DNA from: Schistosoma mansoni
Taxonomy: Eukaryota > Platyhelminthes > Trematoda > Strigeidida > Schistosomatidae
Assembly: GCF_000237925.1 (NCBI RefSeq)
Contig: NC_031502.1
Span: forward strand, 25,304,696 to 25,368,695
DNA length: 64,000 nt
Reading direction: 5' to 3'
Shown: positions 33,064 to 43,607 of the stretch, in pieces
How the letters are laid out: the number at the start of each line of letters is the position of its first letter
Position numbering within the stretch: position 1 is the first letter of the stretch
The notes under the pieces: model-generated
The model's input: only the letters and a program-made list of their open reading frames with translations
Told to the model about the DNA's origin: nothing
The model's database searches: none
Position numbers and translations under genes: made by a program

Positions 33064-35603
33064 TGTAGTGGATGTCGAGTCGTGGACGGACTATGATCAC
33101 CACTACTATTCGATTACGCGTACAAATATGACTTGGTTCCCTTGATAGCCCGTAAACCAGAAGGCTTTACTAGTCCAGATCAAGTATATTTATTGGCGAT
33201 CTCGTGGTATCGAAATAATACCGAGACGTGCCAAAGAGTACAAGCGAACAAGCAGTGCGTGAGCAAGCTCGAACCAAACAAGGCGGTATATGAACAAGAA
33301 GTGAAACGGATACAGTTANNNNNNNNNNNNNNNNNNNNNNNNNNNNNNNNNNNNNNNNNNNNNNNNNNNNNNNNNNNNNNNNNNNNNNNNNNNNNNNNNN
33401 NNNNNNNNNNNNNNNNNNNNNNNNNNNNNNNNNNNNNNNNNNNNNNNNNNNNNNNNNNNNNNNNNNNNNNNNNNNNNNNNNNNNNNNNNNNNNNNNNNNN
33501 NNNNNNNNNNNNNNNNNNTTAGCGAAAGCTAATTTGTCCGGTGCCCAGTCGGCGAGTTCTTGTCGTGACTGTGGTCCCTCGAGTGACTATGTGTTGTACC
33601 ACCACGATGGGTCACGATGGGAGTCTCCTCGAGAGGTTAGTTTAATTGGGGGCATTTCTGAAATAAAGCGTGGAATAAATCGTCACGCGAATGAATTACA
33701 CTTGTGATTCGGTACGCGTTGGTGTGGCTTTAGAGCCCATAAAGTTGCTGTTCGACGAAGTATCAATTAGCTGCAGCCTACGTGAATCGACTAGCAATTC
33801 ATAGTGCTGTAGGAAATCGATACCGAGTATAGCTGTGGGAAAATCGGCAATGATGAACGTCCACAGATACTGTCGTCGGTTGCTCAGGTTGACCGTAAGT
33901 TGTCGTGTACCATAGGTGGGAATGACTGAGCCATTCGCAGCGCGTAGTCGAAGCATAGTGGCTTGAGACTTACTGTTACCGATAGGTACGACAGAAACTT
34001 GGGCACCCGTATCCACAAGGTACCTAGCGTTGGTGCGATAATCGTGCACGTAAAATAAACGGCCAACCTGAGGTGAAGTGCCGGCGAGTACGGCCGCATT
34101 CACTCGCCGGCTGAGAAGTTTCCCGCCTTGTATGAGCAGGGAGCTCGACAATGACGGGCACCGGCTCCGAAAGCACGGTGAAACCAGCACCAACCTGGAC
34201 TCGCTTCCGAAACCGCCTTCTGGCGTGGCTTGGAAGATGCCCGCTTGGGGCGAGTCGTTACGGCTTTTCGAGATTGTGACCTGGGTCGGGGGACGTAGGG
34301 GGCTGGCACATTTGCGCGGTCTCGGAAACTGAGACGAGTATGGATACATCTGTCCCTATCCCCATGAGCCGGAGGTCGTCTAGCATCGAGATCAACGTTA
34401 GAACGGGAAAAACTAGCAACTAAATGGTTGTCTTCGGCGCTAACACGTGCTAGAATCTTGTCTGCTATGAGGGCCACCTTGTGCAGTGTGGTGTCCTCGA
34501 GCAGGGCCGTAAGGGTTGGCTGGATACTGACTGGTAAGGCTTCGAACCACAACTCTTTGACTATCTCAGAGTCAACTGTCATGTTTCCTGCAAGGGATTG
34601 CAGGCGCGTGAGGTGGTGGCTCGGCTTAGCATCACCCATAGGGTGACGTGCTAAAAGTGTCCTCAATCGTTCCTCTCTTGATGGGAGGAAATGTCGAAGG
34701 ATGGCATCCTTAAGACGGTCATAAACGTTTGGAACGTTGGGATTGAGGACAACCTCACGGACAGCGGTTAGGTGATCCCCGGGCAATGATTCCAAAGCGT
34801 AGGCGTACTTCTGCCTTTGATTGGTTATGCGGCGGATCTCAAATTGAGATTCCAGTGCCGCGAACCAGACTTCTGGATCATGGGGGATGAAAGGAACCGG
34901 TCGAAAACTGATAACCTGTATCTCGGAGTCTATCATATTTATGTTATTCTTATCGTTATCTACCATATTAAGTTGCCAAAATATTATATATTGAGAAAAA
35001 TCAATACGAATATATGCAACAGATGTGGATAGATAAATAGACTCACCGGATTGATCTGGTTTGGAGAATTGGCCAAGTTTGACTTGTGCTCGATGGATTG
35101 GGTTACCAGCTGTATTGCGTGTTCCAACAACGGCTCACCAGTTGTAGTGGATGTCGAGTCGTGGACGGACTATGATCACCACTACTATTCGATTACGCGT
35201 ACAAATATGACTTGGTTCCCTTGATAGCCCGTAAACCAGAAGGCTTTACTAGTCCAGATCAAGTATATTTATTGGCGATCTCGTGGTATCGAAATAATAC
35301 CGAGACGTGCCAAAGAGTACAAGCGAACAAGCAGTGCGTGAGCAAGCTCGAACCAAACCAGGCGGTATATGGAACAAGAAGTGAAACGGATACAGTTAAA
35401 CAAATACAGTAAAACAATCTCTGGTACAATTGGTTACAATAATAATAATTGTTTCTATTATTCCAATCGTGTTCTTATCGAAACTGGCCGATCACTACAA
35501 ACTGTTCACTGTATGATTATCAGAATTTAGTGAGATAGTCTGTAGTTTGTGTCTAAATACATTTGATTGTCCCCACCCGTGTATTGTTCACCACAATAAT
35601 ACA
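33064..35603 (-). mobile_element. CsRn1/Boudicca-clade gypsy LTR element containing an assembly gap
   Basis: LTRs lie at 33064 into the gap and at about 35143-35603 (starting TGTAGTGG, ending ACA). The readable 255 bp of the two LTRs differ at only two places, so insertion looks recent. The minus strand carries gag (about 34966-34100, opening with FIPHDPEVWFAALESQF), a CHCC-type zinc motif (WCWFH...HCRAPC) diagnostic of the CsRn1 clade, and an aspartic protease (DTGAQVS, about 34010). RT, RNase H and integrase are not visible here and may be lost or hidden by the N run. It looks broken or incomplete as assembled. Confidence 0.85.
33319..33518. other. Assembly gap (200 N)
   Basis: A run of exactly 200 N, a placeholder length, falling inside the left LTR and the adjoining internal region. 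The true length is unknown. Confidence 0.99.
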
Positions 35604-36489
35604 CTAAATAACAACTCTGAAGGACAGTCATTTCATAATTAAGTCTTGGTATTGAATTTGATGAGTAGATGTTCATGCATTAATTATAACAGTGAATATA
35701 TGCTATCAATAATTATTATTGAATCTACATTGTGGTGCTATAATCAACTGATAACGGCTTACAGATCATGAATGAAACATTTGCTAAATATCATTGTTAA
35801 ATTAATTCGCTTACACCCTTATTTTCTACTTTAATTTCTGGCTGTTTTGTTAAAATTAACTTGACGCCAAAACAGTAGTTTGCAAAGTATTTAGATAAAT
35901 TGCAATTATCTTACCTTTACTACCCATTCGTTCATTGAATTGTCGCTTAATAATAGTCTACATCATGTGCAGTACGGACTAAGGTACAATCTTAAATTCA
36001 TTCAGAATACACATAAACTAGATTCCGAACCACTCACCAATTGCTTATAAAACACATGGCACCAATCGAGTATTTTTTTTCATTTAGTGGATAAAATGAA
36101 AAGTTTAAATTTTCGGTTCATCGGAACAACATTCTGTCGACCTCTTGTTTTGGATTTCACTCCATTATGACGTATGATGGTTATTTTTAAGTGGGGAATT
36201 TTAATAAGCCTTATCTAACGACAATGAGGAAATGTTAGGGATAGTGTTATAGTTGTTAATACACAACCTGGAAATTTTTAAAAACTAGGTGGACTTCTCC
36301 TTAGCACAACACAAAATATTACACTGTATCACTTTAGTTCAATTACAAAGAGACAAATTTGAAATGTATTTAGGGTTTAAATGAAGTTGGAAACAGAGTA
36401 TATTGTCTCCTAAATGTAACCGATTCCAAGCGTAGATAAATCAGGGAATTAGAAAAGTTCAAAGAAAGCATAAAAACAGAAAACATCAA
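35604..36489. other. Intergenic DNA, nothing recognised
   Basis: AT-rich sequence without coding or repeat signal. Confidence 0.4.
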
Positions 36490-37245
36490 CAAAAACTACC
36501 TCTAATAACCTAAGGATTGTTCATAATCCTTCTCACAGAACTCTTAGTACATACGAAATCATTCTGTTAAAAGGGGAATTAAACCTGATTTTACGTAGAA
36601 AACCTCTCAGTACTCCAAAGATCGCTCTACAACCGATATACAAGATATTTCTAAACAAAGAGGCATATCGATTACGCCATAGAGGTATCTCACGTTCTGA
36701 CAAAACAAAGAACATGATAACGCTTTATCTAGCAGATGTTCAATAAGCATTAGTTTAATCATGAAAGTAGTCAAGTTATGCTTGGGTTCAAAGCGTTCCA
36801 TCACCAAAGGGAGTTTATGTGATGAAACAAATGGAAATACCATGGAATCTTCTGTCTCTGATTGTAGTTAATCTGTTTATATCCCATATAAAATCGTTTA
36901 ATTCTGCCAGTGCCATTAGATAAAGCTCAGATATGTAGATGATACATTAATTATCTTTAAAAAGACTGGCCAGAAATTTATCCCAACTAATAGACACATC
37001 CTCAGATCACATCAGGTTCACTTCTAGAAAGGGAGATGAGCATAGTGAACCACGTCTCTCCGACTACTTAGTTAAAGGAAATTCTTATAGAGATCGAAAT
37101 ATAACCATACACCGAAACCAGACTCATTTAAATCAATCGATTTCAACTCTCTTCATCCATTCAAAGCCAAAATTTACTTGGCGAGGTTCAGAATAGCAAT
37201 CAAGACAATTACTTCAGAAGATAAGCCAACGGAGAAGAAATTATA
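36490..37245 (+). mobile_element. Penelope-like element remnant
   Basis: A degenerate plus-strand RT. LSTYEIILLKRGIKPDF (about 36535-36590) resembles the N-terminal Penelope motif. MESSVSD (36842-) resembles MGSPVS. RYVDDTLIIFKK (about 36930-36965) is the catalytic box, and DHIRFT follows near 37010. Several frame breaks and stops show it is old. Confidence 0.55.
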
Positions 37246-37309
37246 TGATAAACATCTTATGATTTAGTAGTTTTTCTATGTGATTGACAGCACAAGATCT
37301 CAATTAATG

Positions 37310-37670
37310 TATTTGTGGTAATTAGTAGTATTTGAATTAACGTACGAACTAAATATTCTCGAAATAGTGTGATTAAAGATAAGTAGAACGAGATGAGCAT
37401 AAGTGAACCCATTATATATGGAATTCGTAAACGGCGGTTAATCAATTACAAAGGAATCAATAGTTCGTACAGATACCACAACCGCCACAGCTTTAATAGG
37501 CATCCAGAAATCTGTAATCGTTTGTACTTTTTAACCACATCATGTGTCTGTCCGGCTGTGTATTGGGTATAGACTCTATGTGATCTAGAATGTACTCACT
37601 AGTATTAGAATTAACAGATAAGCGGAAACAGACTCACCTGATTCCTTGTGACTCATTTGGTTAATGTGCC
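37310..37670 (-). mobile_element. Gypsy LTR fossil fragment (LTR plus end of internal region)
   Basis: Matches 19590-19905 of the gypsy fossil at moderate identity: a degenerate LTR followed by the downstream end of the pol region in the same minus orientation. Old and badly eroded. Confidence 0.6.
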
Positions 37671-37799
37671 TAGCTCGTATATGAAAAACAGATTTATTGA
37701 CCTGTTTAGCAGACCATCCATAGATTGTGGAAAATCAGTTCTTGGACAAAGACATTTTTGTTCAAGCAGTTACATGCTCGTGTCTTCTAGGTACGCTTG

Positions 37800-38640
37800 T
37801 TGTTTGTATAAACTAACGATTCCTTTGTATTGATGACTGTTTTGACTTTGAATTCCAAATACAGTACATTCGTTCGTGTTCATCTAATACTTCTTGATTA
37901 AATTTCGTTGTTTCTGGGATTACTAGTTTAGACTATAATTCAAATACTCCTAATTACTACATTGGCGTCGCGATGGAGCCTGTAGTGGAACCGTTGGACA
38001 TACATTCACATTTTGATGCCTTTGAGGATTACATGGAAACGTTCGAAATCTGGACTATGATCCAGAAAGGTGTTGAGGGTTGTAATATTGTGGCCCATTT
38101 TCTTACATTCATCGGAAAAGAAGCATACAGCTTAATAAAGACTTTGTCACTTTCAGACAAACCGATTTCACTCCCTTATGCAACTCTCAAGCAACCACTG
38201 CCGGACCATGTAAAGTATTCAAATTTCGAATGCGGTAAAGGAGAAAAATTAAATAAAATGACTCGCTAGGACATAGGGAATTCCACCACTTTACTACGTC
38301 GTCGCAGTCCAATACGTAATCAAGGTTATTCAGATAACAATTCATTGTTGAGTTGTGAAACAGTTCACGAAGATGAGCACAAGTTTGGTAAATGCTTGTT
38401 TTATGGCAAGTTCCACCCATGTAATTCATGTGTATTTCGTAATTCCAAATGCTTTAAATGTGGTAAAACTGGACACATTCAGTCAGTTATTAATACTGCT
38501 TTTCACTCCTCTACAACTAATACTAAATTTTGTAATTTTGATCTTACTAATTCAAGTATTTCTAATGATCACTTGTCTTTATCCACGAATCCATAAAGCA
38601 TGATCTTCTAAAAACCCCTAGTACCTTGATACTGAACATG
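37800..38640 (+). mobile_element. Gypsy LTR fossil, 5' end (LTR and gag)
   Basis: An LTR of the 19.55 kb family in opposite orientation (about 37800-37965), a short leader TTGGCGTCGCGATGGAGCC, then gag from 37973 with a zinc knuckle (CFKCGKTGHIQS) near 38455-38490. Protease, RT and the far LTR are absent, and gag is broken in at least two places. Together with 37310-37670 it forms two oppositely oriented relics of one family. Confidence 0.7.
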
Positions 38641-39055
38641 TCGGAGGTATTGTAGTTTGACATCACCTTACCAGCAACATCTATAATTGAATCGTGTCCA
38701 CCCAGTGAAATCAAAGGTCAGAAGCGAGGAGGTTCGGAGATATATTTGATAGTCTATCAATATATCGAGACGTGGCTGATCTAAACTGACTAGTGATTAC
38801 AGGAGAAGTTGAACAGAGCGTTCCTACTCGTGATCGGTTGCGGATGCATGACCGAGCGCCTTCAGCTAGGTGATTCTATTGAAACTAATGTGGTCAGCAC
38901 CCAATGTCGAACACTTACAGAGCTACTGGTTTCGGGGATTTATTTACCGCTACAACAGTATACAAAGCCTTAGCGGGAACTAAGCTTGAGAACTGTGTTC
39001 GGACTGCAAGCTCCTGTTCGAAATGTAACTCAGATATCTCAGAACAACTACAGAT
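38641..39055. other. Unassigned sequence between gypsy and CR1 fragments
   Basis: An open frame from 38904 reads into the LINE tail at 39060, but its first part (to about 39040) matches nothing I know. No other signal. Confidence 0.35.
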
Positions 39056-39435
39056 GGCAGATACCCGCGCAATTGCAGAACTCTGGGGTTTACCATACAA
39101 AGAGCGGCTTGAAAAGTTAGACCAGTTTACTCTGTCCTATCACAGATTAAGAGATGATCCGAATTTTGATGTATAGAATACTAAAAATGGATTTGGATCT
39201 AACATTTCCTCTTTTTCCTCACACTAGAGCGTGACATCTCAGAGGACATAGAAGGCGAGTAGAAAAGCCAAGAGTGGACAAAATACCCCCGACATGTAGG
39301 TTTTCCTTCCGAGTCATCAATTCTTGGAACCTGTTACCCGAATTAGTTGTGTCCATACCTTCAATTGACTCATTCAAGGGAAAACTGGACACTCACAGAG
39401 GCATGCTAAAAAAGGAACAACATAGGTCATAAGCC
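39056..39435 (+). mobile_element. CR1-like LINE, C-terminal end
   Basis: LWGLPYKERLEKLDQFTLSY and HRLRDDP, then (after frame breaks) HTRERDISEDI-, KIPPTCRFSFRVINSWNLLP and SIDSFKGKLDTHR. This is the usual CR1/jockey-type ORF2 C-terminus. It may belong to the same family as the RT at 4.6-5.96 kb. Confidence 0.7.
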
Positions 39436-39479
39436 TTCTGTCTTTACTACACAGTCTGAATCTGAAATCTGAACACTCT

Positions 39480-41290
39480 ACTCATTCTCATTTGTCTTTC
39501 TTTACCAATTTCATAGCTGCATAAGAACTAATAATTGTCTTAATTATCTATTCGTTAGGTAGAATGATCTTTCATTTCGTAGATAATGGTTCAAAATATT
39601 TCGGTTTACTAACATCAAAACCTTCCTTTACCAAAGCCGCAACATTTGAATGCTGGTGTTTAGAAGCCAAATACGGAATGACCGCCTAGTGTCAGGCCGT
39701 TCAAGGTCGCAAAAAGGAAACGGCGGGCAGGTTTGAAAACGCACTGACTTATTTACCTTGCCGAAGCCACTTAGAAGTGCAGTCGGTGGGAGGTACGTAT
39801 TATGATGTGAGTTTAACTATAAGGTATAGCATGCAAATCTTTAATATAGAAAAATCGACTGGGAACTCAGTGGGCACACTTTATACATAGATTTATGATG
39901 AATAAGACAGCTGCTACAGTTACTAAAGACAATATTTTTCAATTAGTTGTAAGTAATTATTGTTATTATCAGTAAGGGTGAAATCATATTTTAGGGACAA
40001 GCATAAAACAAATCTGACGAATCTCCAGCTAGTTTTTATTCAATCAGAAAGCAGATTTTATTGACAAATAGTTTACAGAAAATAAAATTAAAATACTGCA
40101 ATTGTGATCGGTTAGACATAGGTTATAAAGTTAATAATGTATTCAGGTTAATCTGTCTGCTAATCGTAAAGACAGTGACATACTAATTTTTCCTTATGGA
40201 TGTAGATTGTTCATCTTCTCGAACCGTTATATGATTATGTAGATAGTGCTAGTTAAAAACAGATGGCTGTAGAAGAGGGTCTCCGTTACCCGACGTGTAA
40301 CTAACGAGTCCCCATTAGCCATTTAGAGAAACTCCTGTACCTAGACCCCCGACCTGCATAATAAAATCCACTGTCACTACATTGTCTCCTAAACGATGTT
40401 TCCGGTGAGGGTCGCTTAACTGGTGGTGGGGTTGATTTTTAATTCCTTGCTGGTTGCAGTATGTTGGGGTAGAGATGAAGATAACGAAAAGATATGGTTT
40501 TCCACACAGATTTTTCGGTTTGATGGAGCTTTCTTACGTAACAGCACGTAATTGACTGTGAATGAGAATCCAATCGATTAGTGCTGCCTAGACTCCGGTG
40601 CTTAGTGCGACACTAACGCCATCAAGACCGGACGAAAATATCTCAGGGTCCTTGAATAAACGCACATGAAACAAGCTTTTCGAATCGACAAATGTGCAAT
40701 ACTTCACTTGAGTCTTGAATACTGGTCGTGGATAAACAATTGATGTCCGTGTTAAGACTCTTTAAATACATGACCAAACCTACCTGTTTTCCGATCTGCA
40801 TTGGTGTGAAAACATTAAAGCAGTTTAATTTAAATGGGACATGTGGTTTTAGAAAGGCTAGTTCAGAACTCGTATTCGTTCCATTATAGCTAAGCTGTTG
40901 TATTAGTTGAAAACTAAAAGAAAACACAAAATGCGCTAAGTTCGGTACCTGATGCTTACGTACGGTCGGTTTACAACGGATTTTAGAGAAGACGTGATAA
41001 TTCAGCGTCTAAAAGAGAAGTGATCATAAGATTTTTGCGCAAAATCCAATTATCCATTTGTATAAATAGAGTTTTGGCATTATAGCTGATGTCAGTTCGT
41101 GATGAAAACCCTATGTATAATTCCTAACCTTGACCGTGAACTGTAAATCATCATTTGAATTCTTCACACAGGTTTATAACCTTATTTAGTCTTAGTTATT
41201 ATGTTGACACTCTCAGAGTCACCCTAGCGTCGCTCAAAGGTCGTCCGTAATTTATATTCTCATCCTTAACTCTAACCCTAAACCCAAAAC
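39480..41290. other. Intergenic DNA, no gene recognised
   Basis: Parts near 39620-39800 and 40250-40460 are more GC-rich than the surroundings, which suggests further dispersed repeats, but nothing in this window matches them. Confidence 0.35.
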
Positions 41291-41485
41291 CATACCAACA
41301 ACATTGAAGCTATGTGGTCGAGGCTAAAAGAATTTTTGAGACCTTATAATGGTTCCAGAGGTCGATTACTATGGAGCCACATGGATGAGTTCCTGTACCG
41401 GATGCACTATGATTTTAGGACTTCTGAACTTATATCTAACCTTGATAAGTTATTGAGTCATATAAAAGAACAGTATCCCCTTTAA
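41291..41485 (+). mobile_element. Merlin DNA transposase, C-terminal remnant
   Basis: An open frame reads HTNNIEAMWSRLKEFLRPYN, then HMDEFLYRMHY, ending HIKEQYPL and stop TAA at 41483-41485. The HTN.IE..W...K and L.EFL.R words with a YPL end are characteristic of the ISXO2/IS1016-like DDE transposases of Merlin elements, which are known from schistosomes. The catalytic core upstream is missing. A short direct repeat (CAAAGGTCGTCC) lies on both sides at about 41236 and 41573, but no clear terminal inverted repeat was found. Confidence 0.65.
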
Positions 41486-41639
41486 TTTTTATGTTTTGTA
41501 TAATATATTTTCACTGTATACTAACTGTCTTCTGATTGGCTAATATTTCTCAAGGTCATTTAAGATTCGTTCAAAGGTCGTCCATGTAGTTTAGTCTCGC
41601 CGCGAATGGAAGCGAAAAAATGTTTTGTTACGCATAATC

Positions 41640-41890
41640 ATTACATTTGTGTGTGTGGACTACGCTACTCCCCGGGTGCTCAAACCGAGGCCGGTTGATT
41701 TTCCTACGGAGGCGATCCTCGACCAGTTAACCCAGAATTCTAATCCACAAGACATTTAAGCAACGTTAGGAGATGCAATCCTATGGTAGCCTGTGACCAG
41801 AAATAGGTTCCTGGAGCTCATGTATACTATTGCCTTGGAATCAGGGTTTTCCAACTCTCCTAGGTTGATATTCCGTACCCATCTCGTTTG
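41640..41890 (-). repeat. 520-bp repeat, degenerate partial copy
   Basis: Diverged match to the body of the repeat (GGAGATGCAATCCTATGGTA, GGAATCAGGGTTTTCCAACT). The TAAA tail is absent. Confidence 0.6.
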
Positions 41891-42559
41891 GGTAGTTGGT
41901 AAATTGATATATTTAGTACATGTCCCAACCTTCTCAGATGCAGGCCAATTGTAAAGCAGGGGTTATCATCTAAATGGGGGAAAATGTATCCCAAACATGA
42001 TAGCATTGCTGCCTAAGGGAGTCAGAAGACTCTTCGTTTTGTAATTATCAAACAGGGACATGTTAGCTGCATATTTTTAGTCAATAAATGGATTCCCTAG
42101 CAAACCAACCTCCAAAGTCAGACGACAAGAGCGTTATCTTTAAGATGATGTCTGAGAAAATTAAATAGAAATGCGGAAAGCGGATAACGCTTACAACGAA
42201 CACTATTTAAGGTTATCGATTCCGTAGGCGTTGGGGCATCCTAAATGCATCAACACGGTTTGTCTGTAAGGAAGTTGTTGTTATGTATTTACTTTTTACG
42301 ATTTCGCATGCCGTTTTCATGTTTAGTTTTCTATCTGTATACACGGTTTTCTAAGTCATTACCAACTGATCCGGTAGTGATTCTGCACCAGAGTGATATA
42401 TACTTCAGTCTTTCATTTTTATTTTTAGTCATTTGCGCAGAAGCTTCAATAAACATTACCACTAGATATATTTGTTTCAGTTTATATTTCAATTCGCTGA
42501 GAAATTATATATTTATGTTTGGAGAATACTTCATGGTCTTAGAACCAAATATTTCAGCA

Positions 42560-42750
42560 CGTAAACTTATTACTTATTGGATCAGACCTTTCGTTCAAAG
42601 GCTCGGGGTGTGGCCCCCTAAGAAAACCACCTGCTTCAGTTCGGGCACCTGGGCAGTATCACAGCCCTCAAGCAAATCGGATGAGATTTGTATGGCGCAT
42701 ATGTATCTGGTGCTTCCTTGTACCAATATTTATGTGTTTAAATAAATAAA
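42560..42750 (+). repeat. 520-bp repeat, 3' end with TAAA tail
   Basis: Matches the last 180 bp of the repeat in plus orientation, ending TATGTGTTTAAATAAATAAA. It meets an inverted copy a few bases later. Confidence 0.75.
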
Positions 42751-42757
42751 TAAGTAT

Positions 42758-42875
42758 TGAAACACGAACATTGGTGCAAGGAAGCACCAAATAGATATGC
42801 GCCACATAAATCGTTCGGTTTGCGTAAGGACTGGGATATTACCCGGTTACCTGAACCGAAGCAGGAGCATGTAAA
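42758..42875 (-). repeat. 520-bp repeat, inverted 3' end
   Basis: A minus-oriented copy (CATTGGTGCAAGGAAGCACC, GATATGCGCCACATAAATCG), more diverged, tail-to-tail with 42560-42750. Confidence 0.7.
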
Positions 42876-43492
42876 CATTTGGTTACGAATAAAAGTATTA
42901 TAAAACCCAGGTACACTACTATGACACCAAAGAACATGCATTGCAAGCACACCTTAGGGATTGTTCAAACTACTTAGTTATGACATTTATCATTTGTTCA
43001 AACAGCCAGTTGGTAATAGACAAATCAGGACTTGCCACTATTGTGTATCGGTTTGATTTACTACAAAATGAATTAAGTTTTATACAAGTTCGAACTTTTA
43101 CGTTGTTTAATGTATGGGACTGAACTGATAGACCCAAAGTGATACGGGAATTTCTTGTACATACATGTTGTTGCGTCATATCTAGGATTCGATTGTAGCT
43201 TGTAAAGAACTTGTAGATGTACTATTGACCCCCTCTGGGGATAGTCGACTGAAATCAAGTCATTTTAGAAAAGTAGGAGAATTGATTTGTTCAAAATAAC
43301 TATGAATTTATGGGATAATTGTGGCTTTATGTAAGTAATTAGTAAAAACCCCACTTTATATTTAATTCAGTGACATTTTTTACCATATTATATAAATATG
43401 TGGATATACAATATAAGGAGAACTTTACCTGAATACGAAAACCGTTTTTTGACTGACACATCTATCGGACGTTTTCATTCAATCGGAAACTT

Positions 43493-43607
43493 ATGCCTAA
43501 CACTTGCTCAGCCTGCCCGAAGAAATTTACATTTCCAGAAACTGGTTCTGGCATTTGTCAGTCGTGTAATGAATTTTATTGTTCGGAGTGTTCTTCAATT
43601 GGTCCAG
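43493..43607 (+). CDS. RNF34-like exon 1: first three CxxC pairs of the FYVE-like finger
   Basis: [14 protein letters not shown], then [16 protein letters not shown]. An in-frame TGA at 43454-43456 supports the ATG at 43493. The donor is GTAGGT at 43608. Confidence 0.88.

Noticed and set aside
33133-33522. 129-codon frame running into N bases
   Set aside because: It lies inside the LTR of the CsRn1-like element and is extended only by unknown bases.
41262-41295. Telomere-like or interstitial telomeric repeat (CTAACCCTAAACCC)
   Set aside because: Only about two imperfect units, and it runs directly into the Merlin transposase frame.
42245-42745. 166-codon plus-strand open frame
   Set aside because: Its end is the 520-bp repeat and its start is hydrophobic, AT-driven sequence without homology or splice context.
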